Positions 33,674-42,837 are shown, counted from the first letter of the stretch. The stretch: 64,000 nt of DNA from JBBUX01 sp037445775 (GCA_037445775.1 JBBIJX010000003.1:1-64000); one strand, 5' to 3'. Notes: generated by a model not told the origin, from the letters alone. Numbers and translations: made by a program.

Positions 33674-33718
33674 GCGAACACTCCCGTTCGGCAGAAGGTG
33701 AGAAGAGGGCCCCTTCCT

Positions 33719-34924
33719 CTATCGCTCCTTCAGATACGCCATCACTCCCTCTGCTATACCCGTTGCGACCTTGTCCTGATAGTGCGGACTAGCGAGAAGC
33801 CGATCCTCCACAGGATTCGACAAGAATCCGCATTCAACGAGGATGGCGGGGACCTTCGACCAGTTGAAGCCGGTCAGATCGCCTCGCGCCTTCGCGCCCC
33901 GATCGAGAGCGCCGGTCGAGCGCACCACCGAGCGCTGGACTTGGGATGCCGCACGCTTTGAAGGCGCGTGCGTCTTCTCCGTCCACCGGTTCTTCGCCGG
34001 ATAGAGCGTCGAGATCCCAGCAACGGTCTCGTCGGGGTTACCGTCACCGTGGATTCGCACGAAGAGATCGGCACCTGCCTTGGTGGCGATTCGGGCCCGC
34101 TCGCGGTTGCTGAGACGCACGTCGTTCGTCGTGCGCGTCATGACCACCTTGACCCCCCGTGACTCGAGAAGGGCCTTGAGGTTCATCGAGATCTGCAGCG
34201 CGATCTCGTACTCGGGAATGGTGGTCTTGACCCCTGTCGTACCACTGGTGACGCTGGGCTTGGTCTTCTTCGACCCAGGACCCAGCGGTTCGGGTGTCGC
34301 ATCTCCACGCTGCTGATGCCCGGGGTCGATGCAAACTACCCATCCGCCGCCTTGCCGCTTCTCAGGACTGCGCTTCGCGCTTGCCTTCTTCGGCTCCAGA
34401 GTGACGGCTACAGAGGCTTCGGGTCCGACGAGTGTCCCGGCCGCGGGCTCCTGCGACGAGATGCGGAGCGACCCATCAGGCTCTGTGGACGCACCCGCAG
34501 CGCGCTGCGCCATGAGGGAGAGACGCACCGCGTCGAGCACGACTCTTGCACTGTCCAGCGACATGCCCACGACATCGGGCACCTCCACCGTCAAGGACGC
34601 GTGCTCGCGAACGTCCACGAGTGTGTCCGTCACGGCCCTCGTGGAGTCAGTTGCACCGGCGGTGACGCCGTACAGCGCACCGCCTGCGCCCTCACTGGCT
34701 GGCGCTGAAGCGGCGACAACCGCGGTGACGGGCACAGATGACGCGGGGTCGGTGCCTGAGCCGGATGCCGCCGGTGAGTCTCCGGGAGAGCGCAGCGCGC
34801 CCACGGCGACAGCAACAGACACGAGTAGCGCAGCCACGGCGACCGACACGACCCAAGGACTCGCCCACGACATTCCGGGGGCGCGGCGGGCACCGGCAGC
34901 GCGATTGTGTGTGTCTCGTTGCAC
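33719..34924 (-). CDS. N-acetylmuramoyl-L-alanine amidase (Amidase_3) with PASTA domain
   Basis: The 401-residue protein is membrane-anchored: a basic N-terminus, one transmembrane helix (about residues 23-44) and a Ser/Ala-rich extracellular linker. A PASTA domain follows (about 112-178, VEVPDVVGMSLDSARVVL), likely binding peptidoglycan or beta-lactam-like groups. The catalytic Amidase_3 domain (about 194-401) has zinc ligands H203 (DPGH), E240 (PEYEIAL) and H292 (RIHGD) and the general-base glutamate E364 (LVECGFLSN). It cuts the amide bond between MurNAc and the stem peptide. The GTG at 34924 has GGAAGGA just upstream; an apparent longer N-terminus would run across the tRNA gene and is false. 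Confidence 0.9.
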   Translation of the reverse strand: MQRDTHNRAAGARRAPGMSWASPWVVSVAVAALLVSVAVAVGALRSPGDSPAASGSGTDPASSVPVTAVVAASAPASEGAGGALYGVTAGATDSTRAVTDTLVDVREHASLTVEVPDVVGMSLDSARVVLDAVRLSLMAQRAAGASTEPDGSLRISSQEPAAGTLVGPEASVAVTLEPKKASAKRSPEKRQGGGWVVCIDPGHQQRGDATPEPLGPGSKKTKPSVTSGTTGVKTTIPEYEIALQISMNLKALLESRGVKVVMTRTTNDVRLSNRERARIATKAGADLFVRIHGDGNPDETVAGISTLYPAKNRWTEKTHAPSKRAASQVQRSVVRSTGALDRGAKARGDLTGFNWSKVPAILVECGFLSNPVEDRLLASPHYQDKVATGIAEGVMAYLKER

Positions 34925-34936
34925 GATGGTCCTTCC

Positions 34937-35011
34937 TGGTGGGCCCGGCAGGATTCGAACCTGCAACCAAGGGATTATGAGTCCCCTGCTCCACCATTGA
35001 GCTACGGGCCC
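34937..35011 (-). tRNA. tRNA with CAU anticodon (Ile2 by lysidine, or elongator Met)
   Basis: The minus strand folds into a 75-nt tRNA with encoded CCA. Acceptor GGGCCCG pairs with CGGGCCC, the anticodon arm is GGGGA-CTCATAA-TCCCT, and the T arm is GCAGG-TTCGAAT-CCTGC. C4-G69 and C5-G68 in the acceptor resemble the features that TilS uses to recognise tRNA-Ile2, but this does not exclude elongator tRNA-Met. It ends 13 bases before the amidase start codon. Confidence 0.9.
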
Positions 35012-35149
35012 CCTCAGGGATACCGCACGATTCTAGCGCAACCGTCGCGAATCACACGGGGTCTCGGCAAGGTGGACGTCTCGGGATCATCGCTACACCA
35101 CTTGAAATGTCGCCTTGACTGGAGCCTCAACCGACACGCCTGAGCGCGG

Positions 35150-35178
35150 TTGCAAACCGCGCGTGGCGTGCCTATACT
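35150..35178 (+). promoter_or_regulatory. Promoter of tRNA-Asn
   Basis: TTGCAA (35150-35155), a 17-base spacer and TATACT (35173-35178) lie on the plus strand 28 bases before the mature tRNA-Asn. Spacing and hexamers are close to the sigma-70 consensus. Confidence 0.7.
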
Positions 35179-35206
35179 TCGGACTCGCGCCGCACAGCGG
35201 CCCCGT

Positions 35207-35282
<76 letters not shown>

Positions 35283-35290
35283 CAACACCT

Positions 35291-35316
35291 CGAAGGCCCC
35301 GATTCCGGGGCCTTCG
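35291..35316. terminator. Bidirectional hairpin between tRNA-Asn and rpoD
   Basis: CGAAGGCCCC and GGGGCCTTCG form a perfect 10-bp stem around a six-base loop. It lies nine bases after tRNA-Asn (plus strand) and 27 bases beyond the rpoD stop (minus strand), so it can end both converging transcripts. There is no long T-run on either side. Confidence 0.65.
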
Positions 35317-35343
35317 TCAACTTCGTGATGCGGTTCGGAGGGG

Positions 35344-37158
35344 TTACTCCAGATAGTCACGCAGCCTGCTGGACCGGCTCGGATGCCGCAGCTTGCACAG
35401 CGTCTTCGATTCTATCTGGCGGATGCGCTCACGCGTCACGCCGAACTCGCGACCGACCTCCTCGAGCGTGCGTGGATGGCCATCGACGAGACCGAACCTG
35501 AGCTCGATCACCTTGCGCTCGCGCTCAGACAGACCGTCGAGCACCCTCCCTAGCTGTTCCTGCAGCATCGAGAAGCTCGCCGCATCCGGCGGAACGACCG
35601 CCTCTCCGTCCTCGATGAAGTCACCGAGCTGGCTGTCCTCTTCCTCGCCGATAGGCGTCTCCAGGCTGACCGGTTCCTGGCTGATCTTCAGGATCTCGCG
35701 CACGCGATGCGCCGCTCGCTCGATCTCGCCATCCATCTCACGAATGCACGCCTCGGGGCGCGCACGGAACCAGCCCTCGCTCTCCTCAGACACGTAGATA
35801 TCCGGCTCGGCGCCCTGAGCGCGCTGCCTGAGCGCGGCGATGGTGTCTTCAGCCTTCGGCTCGCGCTCGAGCTCCTTCACGAGCTTCTTGTTGACTGCGA
35901 CGCGCACCTTGACGAGCCGGTCGAGCTCCCGCGTGATCGCAGCGATGTCGTCAGTCACCCCGTCGACCGGGTCCGGAGTCAATGAGTGCCTGATCCAGTA
36001 GACGGCCCGCATATCCTCGGAGACGAGCTCCATCTTGACCGCGATCTCCTCAGGGAACGGCTCGCGGCCGAGCTCCTGCAGCAACTGACGCTGGATGCGG
36101 ATGAGCTTGTTGATGGTCTCGACCATGTGCACCGGAATGCGGATCGTCCGGGCCTGATCCGCGATGGCACGCGTGATCGCCTGACGGATCCACCAGGTGG
36201 CGTACGTCGAGAACTTGAAACCCTTCACGTAGTCGAACTTCTCGACCGCACGTATCAGACCGAGGTTGCCTTCCTGGATGAGGTCGAGGAAGAGCATGCC
36301 ACGGCCTACGTAGCGCTTCGCGATGGACACGACGAGTCTCAGATTCGCCTCAACCAGCTGTTGCTTGGCGTCTATGCCAACCTGCTCGATGCGGCGAAGC
36401 CGTCGCTGCTCGGCGCGATCGAGTTCATAGCCCTTGTCCGCGGCGTCCTCAAGACGAGCCGCGGCCTCAAGGCCCGCCTCGATCTTCATTGCGTAGTCCA
36501 CCTCTTGGGCCGCCGTGAGGAGCGGCACCTTGCCGATCTCCTTCAAGTACATCCTGACCGGGTCGCCGGTGAGAGGTGCGACGGCCGCCGCATCTGACGC
36601 GCGCTTCTTGGGCTTCTTCTTGCCCTTGGGAGCGACAGGTTTCGGCAGCTCGGCCTCGGCCGCCACCACATCCGCGATCTCGCTGTCTTCCTCATCCAAA
36701 TCGTCGCGCGTGCTGGGCACGTCGGTCTCGACCTCCGCCACGACGTCAGCGACCGCGTCAGGGTCCAGCACGTGTGAGGGGTCCTCAACGATCTCGATAC
36801 CGCTCACCTTGAACTGGGCGTAGATCCTGTCGAACTGCTCATCCTCGAGTCCCGCGTCCACAAGTGCCTGTTGGACGTCGTCGTCGGTGATGCTGCCGTG
36901 GTCGGCGCCCTTCCTGAAGATCGCCTGCACCTGCGGCAGCAAGAACTCCGGATCAGACGGAAGCGCGGGCGTCACCGCACCCGTGCGCTCAGCCGGTGCA
37001 GCCTTCTTCGGCGCAGGAGTGCGCGCGGCCTTCACTGGCGCCGCCTTCACTGGCGCCGCCTTCACCTGCGCCGTCTTCGGCGGTGCGGATTTGGCGGCTT
37101 TGTCCGCCTCTGGCGAACTCTTCTTCCTGGATGCGCCCGATCTTGGGTTCGTTGCCAC
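35344..37158 (-). CDS. rpoD: Primary sigma factor (RpoD/SigA) with an insertion in region 3.0
   Basis: The 604-residue product is a group 1 sigma factor. An Ala/Lys/Pro-rich N-terminus (1-70) precedes region 1.1 (about 72-125), then an acidic linker. Region 1.2 is DPVRMYLKEIGKVPLL, regions 2.1-2.4 run to TYATWWIRQAITRAI and IPVHMVETINK, and region 3.2 contains SLETPIGEEEDS. Region 4 has the HTH TLEEVGREFGVTRERIRQIE, which contacts the -35 box. Between KMEL (about 378) and VREILKISQEP (486) about 107 extra residues interrupt region 3.0, including ELEREP (429-434), which echoes ELGREP (362-367). The frame is intact. It follows dnaG by 28 bp, the classic dnaG-rpoD arrangement. Confidence 0.93.
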   Translation of the reverse strand: MATNPRSGASRKKSSPEADKAAKSAPPKTAQVKAAPVKAAPVKAARTPAPKKAAPAERTGAVTPALPSDPEFLLPQVQAIFRKGADHGSITDDDVQQALVDAGLEDEQFDRIYAQFKVSGIEIVEDPSHVLDPDAVADVVAEVETDVPSTRDDLDEEDSEIADVVAAEAELPKPVAPKGKKKPKKRASDAAAVAPLTGDPVRMYLKEIGKVPLLTAAQEVDYAMKIEAGLEAAARLEDAADKGYELDRAEQRRLRRIEQVGIDAKQQLVEANLRLVVSIAKRYVGRGMLFLDLIQEGNLGLIRAVEKFDYVKGFKFSTYATWWIRQAITRAIADQARTIRIPVHMVETINKLIRIQRQLLQELGREPFPEEIAVKMELVSEDMRAVYWIRHSLTPDPVDGVTDDIAAITRELDRLVKVRVAVNKKLVKELEREPKAEDTIAALRQRAQGAEPDIYVSEESEGWFRARPEACIREMDGEIERAAHRVREILKISQEPVSLETPIGEEEDSQLGDFIEDGEAVVPPDAASFSMLQEQLGRVLDGLSERERKVIELRFGLVDGHPRTLEEVGREFGVTRERIRQIESKTLCKLRHPSRSSRLRDYLE

Positions 37159-37186
37159 GCTTCTCCTTGTGCTCTGCGTCAGGGTG

Positions 37187-39037
37187 CTAGCGGAGCGGAC
37201 TGCGCCGCACAGCGTCGAGTTCGCGCTGCAGCTCCGCTACATCCTTCAGTATCTCGTCAGATAACGTTCTGTCCTTGACTGCTGCCGGCGATTTCAGCCG
37301 CGCCCTCCCGACGGCTATTCGCCGCTCGATGTCGAACTCCTTGAGCCTCATCACGCAGCCACTTACGAGTTCGCCCGCTACTTCTTCCCCTTGTGCGGTC
37401 AATGTCGCACCAGACAGCACGCGACCGGCGCCGGGGACCTTCTCCTCCATCCTGCCCACAAGAGTCGCGGCGCGCTCGCCTGCAGGTGCGCCGGCGATCA
37501 CCTCGACCATTGCCCGGTAGGAAGGGTCGGACAAGACGGTCTCAGCAAGCAACTCCTGTGCCCGGGGGCGCAGCGCGGGCCACTCAAGCAGTAGCGCGAT
37601 GAGGTCTCTCGCGGTCTTGAGCTCGATGCTCATCGGATCGACAAGACCGCCGCCTGCCGCGGATGCCCCGGCAGCGTCACCCGACGGAACGGCGAGGTCG
37701 TCTGCCCGTTCGGGGCCCGGCGGCCGTGCCTTCGCGCGCGAAATCGCGTGCTTCACCGTCGCGTAGTCGGCAAACAGGCGGTCGGCGATGTGGTTCGCGT
37801 AGTCGTCCGCGAGCAACGACTCCTTGATGGGAGCCAGTACCGCGGCCGCGTCAGCGAGCGCTCGCGCACGTTCCTCCGGGCGCTCGAGGTCCCAGCGCGC
37901 GAGACGGCGGTCTATCGCGAACTCAAGGAGCGGCTGTGCGCTGTGTACGACGTCTTGGATGGCGGCCGGCCCGCGCGTCGCGACCGCGTCTGCGGGATCG
38001 GCACCTTCGGGGAGCACGGCCACGAGAAGCTCGACGCGGGCGCTCCCGGCCTCGGGGGTCACGGACCGGTCGACGAACTCGACCGCCCTTTCCGCCGCGC
38101 GCATACCCGCCTCATCGCCGTCGAACACGTAGACGATCCGTCGCGCGAAGCGGCCGAGCAGCCTCACATGCTGCTGGGTGAGTGCGGTGCCGAGCGTAGC
38201 CACCACATTGTTGATCCCCGCCTCGTGCAGCGCGATGACGTCGGTGTAGCCCTCGACCACGAGCGCCGTCCCGCTCGCCGTGATGGGGCCTTTCGCGCGG
38301 TCGATGGCGTAGAGGTTCGCGGACTTGCGGAAAACCGGAGTGTCGTTGGTGTTGAGGTACTTCGGTTCGCCGGAACCCACCACGCGTCCGCCGAAGCCGA
38401 CCACGCGGCCTTGGACGTCGCGGATGGGGAACATGATGCGTTCGTAGAACCGGTCCTTCATCTGCCCGGAGTCGCTCCGGAGCGCGACGTTGGCGCCCAC
38501 CATCTCGTCGTGCGTGAACCCCGCCTTCGTAAGATGGGCGCAGAGCGCGCCTCGCCCCGGCGCGTATCCGAGGTCCCAGGAGTTCGCGACCGCCGTGCCG
38601 AAGCCACGCCCGGCGAGGTAGTCCCGCGCGCGACCGGCTCCCGCGTCACGTGAGCCGGTCAACGTGCGATGGAAGAATGCGGCGCTCTCAGCTAGGGCAG
38701 CGTACAGCCGTTCCTTGGTGCCTCGCGGCACGCCTCCCTCACTCTCATGCAGTTCGATGTGCGCACGATCGGCGAGCAGCCGAACCGCATCGGGGAAGTC
38801 GAGGCTCTCGGAGCGCATCAGGAAGCCGAACGCGTCGCCGCCCGCACCGCATCCGAAGCAGTGCCAGAGCTGCGTCGCGGGGTCGATCTTGAAGCTCGGC
38901 GTCTTCTCTCCGTGGAACGGGCAGTTCCCCCAGAATAGACGCCCCTTCTGCCGCAGAACGACGCGCTCGGAGACTAGGGCCACGAGGTCAGTGGCGTCGC
39001 GTACGCGCGCGATGTCCTCATCCGTTATTCGACCCAC
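37187..39037 (-). CDS. dnaG: DNA primase
   Basis: DnaG makes RNA primers at the replication fork. The 616-residue protein has the CHC2 zinc site C39, H42, C60, C63 (NCPFHGEKTPSF and WHCFGCGAGGDAF), then the RNA-polymerase core with PKYLNTNDTPVFRKS. The Toprim motifs are LVVEGYTDVIALH (catalytic Glu) and YVFDGDEAGMRA (metal-binding Asp). The C-terminal 200 residues, after a low-complexity linker, would be the helicase-binding domain. It begins an operon with rpoD. A strong hairpin separates it from hppA upstream. Confidence 0.95.
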   Translation of the reverse strand: MGRITDEDIARVRDATDLVALVSERVVLRQKGRLFWGNCPFHGEKTPSFKIDPATQLWHCFGCGAGGDAFGFLMRSESLDFPDAVRLLADRAHIELHESEGGVPRGTKERLYAALAESAAFFHRTLTGSRDAGAGRARDYLAGRGFGTAVANSWDLGYAPGRGALCAHLTKAGFTHDEMVGANVALRSDSGQMKDRFYERIMFPIRDVQGRVVGFGGRVVGSGEPKYLNTNDTPVFRKSANLYAIDRAKGPITASGTALVVEGYTDVIALHEAGINNVVATLGTALTQQHVRLLGRFARRIVYVFDGDEAGMRAAERAVEFVDRSVTPEAGSARVELLVAVLPEGADPADAVATRGPAAIQDVVHSAQPLLEFAIDRRLARWDLERPEERARALADAAAVLAPIKESLLADDYANHIADRLFADYATVKHAISRAKARPPGPERADDLAVPSGDAAGASAAGGGLVDPMSIELKTARDLIALLLEWPALRPRAQELLAETVLSDPSYRAMVEVIAGAPAGERAATLVGRMEEKVPGAGRVLSGATLTAQGEEVAGELVSGCVMRLKEFDIERRIAVGRARLKSPAAVKDRTLSDEILKDVAELQRELDAVRRSPLR

Positions 39038-39076
39038 ATGACCTCCTCCCGTGGATACCTACCCGCTGAGACACCT

Positions 39077-39109
39077 GTGCTCCCGAGGGCGCTTCGCCCC
39101 CGGGAGCAC
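39077..39109 (-). terminator. Terminator-like hairpin after hppA
   Basis: GTGCTCCCG and CGGGAGCAC with inner arms GGGCG and CGCCC form a stem of about 15 bp. The position between the two stem blocks is G-U in minus-strand RNA but A-C on the plus strand, favouring use by the hppA transcript. It lies about 40 bases past the hppA stop and about 40 before the dnaG start; no T-run follows. Confidence 0.55.
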
Positions 39110-39147
39110 CGGGTCACAACGACGCTATGAGCCGATGGTGCTAAGTA

Positions 39148-41316
39148 CTAGCCGCCGTGAACCTTGAGGAACAGCGGCGCGAACACGAGCGACACGACCG
39201 TCATGAGCTTGATGAGGATGTTCATCGCTGGACCCGAGGTGTCCTTGAACGGGTCGCCGACAGTATCACCAACCACTGCGGCCTTGTGCGCCTCGGAACC
39301 CTTGCCGCCGAACTTGCCGCTTTCGATGTACTTCTTGGCGTTGTCCCACGCACCTCCCGCGTTCGCCATCATGATCGCGAGCAGGAAGCCGGAGACGACG
39401 GCGCCCGCGAGGAACCCGCCCAGGATCTCGAGGTTCACCACGCCGAGCGTGATAGGAACCAGCACGGCGAGCACGCCGGGAACCACCATCTCCTTCAGAG
39501 CGCCCTTTGTGGCGATGTCCACACACGCGGCGTAGTCGGCGCGCGCGCCTTCCTCACCCGCGAGCAGGCCCGGGATCTCCTTGAACTGGCGACGTACCTC
39601 ACCAATCATGGCGAACGCGGCACGACCCACGGCGTTCATCGTGAGCGCACCGAACAGGTACGGAAGCATCGCGCCGATGAACAGGCCTACGACGATGTAG
39701 GGATTCTCAAGCGACAGGTTCAACTTGATCCCGCCGGCCGCAATGGTAGTACGGAACGCCGTGAACAGCGCGAGCGCCGTCAGGCCGGCCGAGCCGATCG
39801 CGAAGCCCTTGGCGATCGCGGCCGTGGTGTTGCCCACCGAATCAAGGCCGTCGGTGATCTTGCGGATACCTGGGTCCATGTGCGCCATCTCTGCGATGCC
39901 GCCGGCGTTGTCGGCCACGGGACCGTATGCGTCGACGCCCACCGTGATTGCCGTGATCGACAACATGCCGAGCGCGGCTAGCGCGATACCGTAGATGCCC
40001 GAAGTGTCCGACCAGGGCACCGCGAGGTTACCCATCGTATACGCGCCCCAGATGCCGACCCCCACGACGAGGATCGGACCCACCGTCGAGATCATCCCGA
40101 CACCGAGGCCGGAGATGATGTTCGTCGCAGGACCGGTCTGACTGGCGTCGGCGATGCCCTTGACTGGCTTGAAATGGTCCGAGCAGTAGTATTCGGTGAG
40201 CTGGCCGATCGCGATACCAGCCACAAGACCGATCACGACGGAGCCGAAGTACCACATACGGCTCATGTCACCCACCGAGTCGCCCCACCACCAGAAGAGC
40301 GCGGCCATCGCGCCGACCTCGAGAACAGCCGCGACGTAGGTCCCGGTGTTTAGCGCGGTGTGCAGGTTGGAGCCTTCCTTCGCACGGACCGCGAACAGGC
40401 CGATGATCGACATGAGGATACCGGCGGCCGCGATCAGTAGCGGCATGGTGATACCGAAGCTGAGGTCCATCGGAGCGACTGAGACGATGTCCTGCAGCAC
40501 GAAGACGGTCTCGTCGATACTGAGCGCCTGAAGCCGCTCGATGGTGAGCCCGCCCCACAGCGCGAGAGCCAGCACGATGGGAGCGAGCATCGAGCCCACG
40601 TAGCTCTCGAAGAGGTCCGCGCCCATGCCCGCGACGTCGCCTACGTTGTCGCCCACGTTGTCGGCGATGACCGCCGGGTTACGCGGATCGTCCTCGGGGA
40701 TGCCCGCCTCAACCTTGCCCACGAGGTCCGCGCCAACGTCGGCGGCCTTGGTGTAGATGCCGCCGCCGACACGTGCGAACAACGCGATCGAACTCGCGCC
40801 AAGTGCGAAACCGTTGACGATCGCCTGGTCGGCGATCGGGTTGTCACCGGTGATGATGAAGACGATCGCCCAGATCGAAAGGCCGAAAAGGCCGAACGAG
40901 GCCACGGTGAGGCCCATCGTCAGACCCGAACGGAACGCGACGTTGAGCGCGCTCGCTACGCCTACGGTGGCAGCCTGCGCGGTCCGCGCGTTGGCACGGG
41001 TCGCGACGAACATGCCCACAAAGCCGGCGGTCGCAGACAGGAGACCTCCCGTCAGGAACGCGACGCCCGTAAGCAGGCCCTCGGTCGTTGAGGTGCCCGT
41101 GAACGTGAGCAGTGCGAACACGACGATGGCGAAGATGATCAGCACACGCCACTCCGCCTTGAGGAACGCCATGGCGCCCTCCTGCGTGGCCTTCGAGATG
41201 TCTTGCATCTTCTGGTTGCCGGGGTCCTGCTTGAGGACCCATCTGCCCAGAAACGCGGCGACAACGAGGCCGACGGCCGCGCACATCGGCGCGAGCCAGG
41301 CTACTGCCCCAGTCAT
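39148..41316 (-). CDS. hppA: Membrane-bound pyrophosphatase (H+ or Na+ pumping), K+-dependent type
   Basis: HppA couples PPi hydrolysis to cation export. The 722-residue protein has about 16 transmembrane helices. Catalytic motifs are KAADVGADLVGKVE (190-203), DNVGDNVGDVAGMGADLFE (219-237), SITAITVGVDAYGPVADNAG and DTVGDPFKDTSGP near the C-terminus. GNTTAA at 495-500 has alanine where K+-independent enzymes carry lysine, so K+ dependence is expected; whether it moves Na+ or H+ cannot be decided by eye. The ATG at 41316 has GGGAGAG five bases upstream, and the open frame beyond it is not coding. It fits with PPDK nearby, which makes PPi in one direction of its reaction. Confidence 0.93.
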   Translation of the reverse strand: MTGAVAWLAPMCAAVGLVVAAFLGRWVLKQDPGNQKMQDISKATQEGAMAFLKAEWRVLIIFAIVVFALLTFTGTSTTEGLLTGVAFLTGGLLSATAGFVGMFVATRANARTAQAATVGVASALNVAFRSGLTMGLTVASFGLFGLSIWAIVFIITGDNPIADQAIVNGFALGASSIALFARVGGGIYTKAADVGADLVGKVEAGIPEDDPRNPAVIADNVGDNVGDVAGMGADLFESYVGSMLAPIVLALALWGGLTIERLQALSIDETVFVLQDIVSVAPMDLSFGITMPLLIAAAGILMSIIGLFAVRAKEGSNLHTALNTGTYVAAVLEVGAMAALFWWWGDSVGDMSRMWYFGSVVIGLVAGIAIGQLTEYYCSDHFKPVKGIADASQTGPATNIISGLGVGMISTVGPILVVGVGIWGAYTMGNLAVPWSDTSGIYGIALAALGMLSITAITVGVDAYGPVADNAGGIAEMAHMDPGIRKITDGLDSVGNTTAAIAKGFAIGSAGLTALALFTAFRTTIAAGGIKLNLSLENPYIVVGLFIGAMLPYLFGALTMNAVGRAAFAMIGEVRRQFKEIPGLLAGEEGARADYAACVDIATKGALKEMVVPGVLAVLVPITLGVVNLEILGGFLAGAVVSGFLLAIMMANAGGAWDNAKKYIESGKFGGKGSEAHKAAVVGDTVGDPFKDTSGPAMNILIKLMTVVSLVFAPLFLKVHGG

Positions 41317-41349
41317 GCACACTCTCCCTTCGTAAGAACACGACGATCC

Positions 41350-41371
41350 AGTGCCGCAGACGTGCGGCACT
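41350..41371 (-). terminator. Hairpin in the dgt-hppA gap
   Basis: AGTGCCGC and GCGGCACT form a perfect 8-bp stem around a six-base loop, 73 bases after the dgt stop and 34 bases before the hppA start. It could end the dgt transcript or belong to the hppA leader. No clear T-run follows. Confidence 0.4.
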
Positions 41372-41443
41372 CGGACACTTGCGGATGAGAGACCCCCTCG
41401 TGCGGACTCTCGGCGCATAAGTATCGCACAGGAAACATGCCTG

Positions 41444-42478
41444 TCATACCAACCACTTCTTGGGTATGAAGAGGCGTTCGAACTCCCTGATCGCGTAGCG
41501 GTCGGTCATGCCGGCGACGTAGTCTACGACCCGCTGGACGAGTTCGTCCGCCGAGTCCGGCCTGTGCTCCTCCGGCAGCTGCTCTGGACTCTCGAGGTAG
41601 TGCTCGAAGAGCATCTGGACGACACGGGCGGCGCGCGGCTCCTCGCTCTTCGCCCGGCGCGACAGATACACGTTGTCGAACAGGAACGTCCGCAACCCCA
41701 TCATCGCCTCCCACACCGCGGGCGACATCCTGATCCGGTCTCCCTTCGACGAAGTGTCGATGAGGTCGGTCACCATCGTCGTGATGCGTGCGGCGTGGTG
41801 GATGCCGAGCACTACGATGGGCTCTGGCGGCAGGTCCGCCTCTTCGAGCACGCCCGCCCGGATCGCGTCGTCGATGTCGTGGTTCACGTAGGCGACGCGG
41901 TCACACACGCGCACGATCTGTCCCTCGAGGGTCGCGGGCACGTGCCCGCCGGTGTGGCCCAAGATGCCGTCACGGACCTCCCAGGTCAGGTTGAGCCCCT
42001 TGCCGTCGTACTCCAGACGCTCGACGATCCGCAGCGACTGGCGGTTGTGCTCGTAAGAGGCGGGTGCGCCGGGATGGCGGGGGCCCACCTCCCTGAGCAC
42101 CTCATCGAGCGCCTGTTCGCCGGTGTGGCCAAAGGGCGTATGCCCGAGGTCATGGCCGAGCGCGATTGCTTCGGTGAGGTCCTCGTTCAATCCGAGCGCA
42201 CGAGCAACGGAGCGCGAGATCTGCGCGACCTCGAGCGTATGCGTGAGACGGGTGCGGTAGTGGTCGCCCTCCGGGGCGAGGAAGACCTGCGTCTTGTGCG
42301 AGAGCCGCCGGAACGCCTTGCAGTGGATGATGCGGTCGCGGTCGCGCTGGAAGCCAGTCCGGTAGGGATCGTGAGCTACCGAGCGTTCGCGGCCGCGGGA
42401 CGCATCGGCGAACGCCGCCCGCTCCGACAGCGTCCGGTGCTCGGCCGCCTCGATATCTTCACGCCTCCGTACGCTCAC
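41444..42478 (-). CDS. dgt: Deoxyguanosinetriphosphate triphosphohydrolase-like protein
   Basis: This HD-domain enzyme family removes triphosphate from dNTPs. The 344-residue protein has RDRDRIIHCKAFRRLSHKTQ, TRLTHTLEVAQISR (first His), GHDLGHTPFGHTGE (HD motif) and CDRVAYVNHDIDDAI (last Asp). The GTG at 42478 overlaps the stop of the small membrane gene as GTGA; a longer frame upstream is a shadow. The gene commonly precedes dnaG-rpoD in Firmicutes and Actinobacteria; here hppA lies between. It helps to balance dNTP pools. Confidence 0.9.
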   Translation of the reverse strand: MSVRRREDIEAAEHRTLSERAAFADASRGRERSVAHDPYRTGFQRDRDRIIHCKAFRRLSHKTQVFLAPEGDHYRTRLTHTLEVAQISRSVARALGLNEDLTEAIALGHDLGHTPFGHTGEQALDEVLREVGPRHPGAPASYEHNRQSLRIVERLEYDGKGLNLTWEVRDGILGHTGGHVPATLEGQIVRVCDRVAYVNHDIDDAIRAGVLEEADLPPEPIVVLGIHHAARITTMVTDLIDTSSKGDRIRMSPAVWEAMMGLRTFLFDNVYLSRRAKSEEPRAARVVQMLFEHYLESPEQLPEEHRPDSADELVQRVVDYVAGMTDRYAIREFERLFIPKKWLV

Positions 42479-42816
42479 AGACGACCCCACGACCACATGA
42501 GCCCGGCGGCGACCAGAGCGCCGAGAACGCCGCCCAGAAGCCACGGCCGTGAGATGCGCAACGTGCGGCTGATCCACGTGCCGAGCGCCGTCGGGACGAT
42601 TGCCAGCTGGGCGCACGCGAGGGCGCTGCCGGCGATCGTCGTCAGCGCGCGTGTGAGCGGTTCGGGAGGCGGTGACACGATCGCGTCCACTGCCATATAC
42701 AATGCGAGCGCGAGACCCATCGCCCCGAGCCAGTCCTGCCAGAACTGATGCTCGGTGCGCGAACGGCCCTGGATGATCGGCGAACCGGCCTGCTGCCAGA
42801 GCTTCGTCCCTCGCAC
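42475..42816 (-). CDS. Small membrane protein, unknown function
   Basis: A 113-residue protein with three hydrophobic stretches (about residues 32-49, 58-78 and 88-108), consistent with three transmembrane helices. The GTG at 42816 has GGGGAGG five bases upstream, and its stop overlaps the dgt start. The first 25 residues are polar (QQAGSPIIQGRSRTEHQFWQ). I do not recognise a family. Coupling with dgt suggests co-expression, not necessarily shared function. Confidence 0.6.
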   Translation of the reverse strand: MRGTKLWQQAGSPIIQGRSRTEHQFWQDWLGAMGLALALYMAVDAIVSPPPEPLTRALTTIAGSALACAQLAIVPTALGTWISRTLRISRPWLLGGVLGALVAAGLMWSWGRL

Positions 42817-42837
42817 GCACGCCTCCCCTCGCACGCA

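Noticed and set aside
34873..34966. Longer N-terminus for the amidase beginning with QVRILPGPP
   Set aside because: This peptide is the translation of the CAU tRNA gene, a well-known artefact. The GTG at 34924 with its own ribosome-binding site is the real start.
35704..36024. Intein in RpoD
   Set aside because: No Cys/Ser at the upstream junction, no HN-C/S/T at the downstream junction, no DOD or HNH endonuclease motifs, and only about 107 residues.
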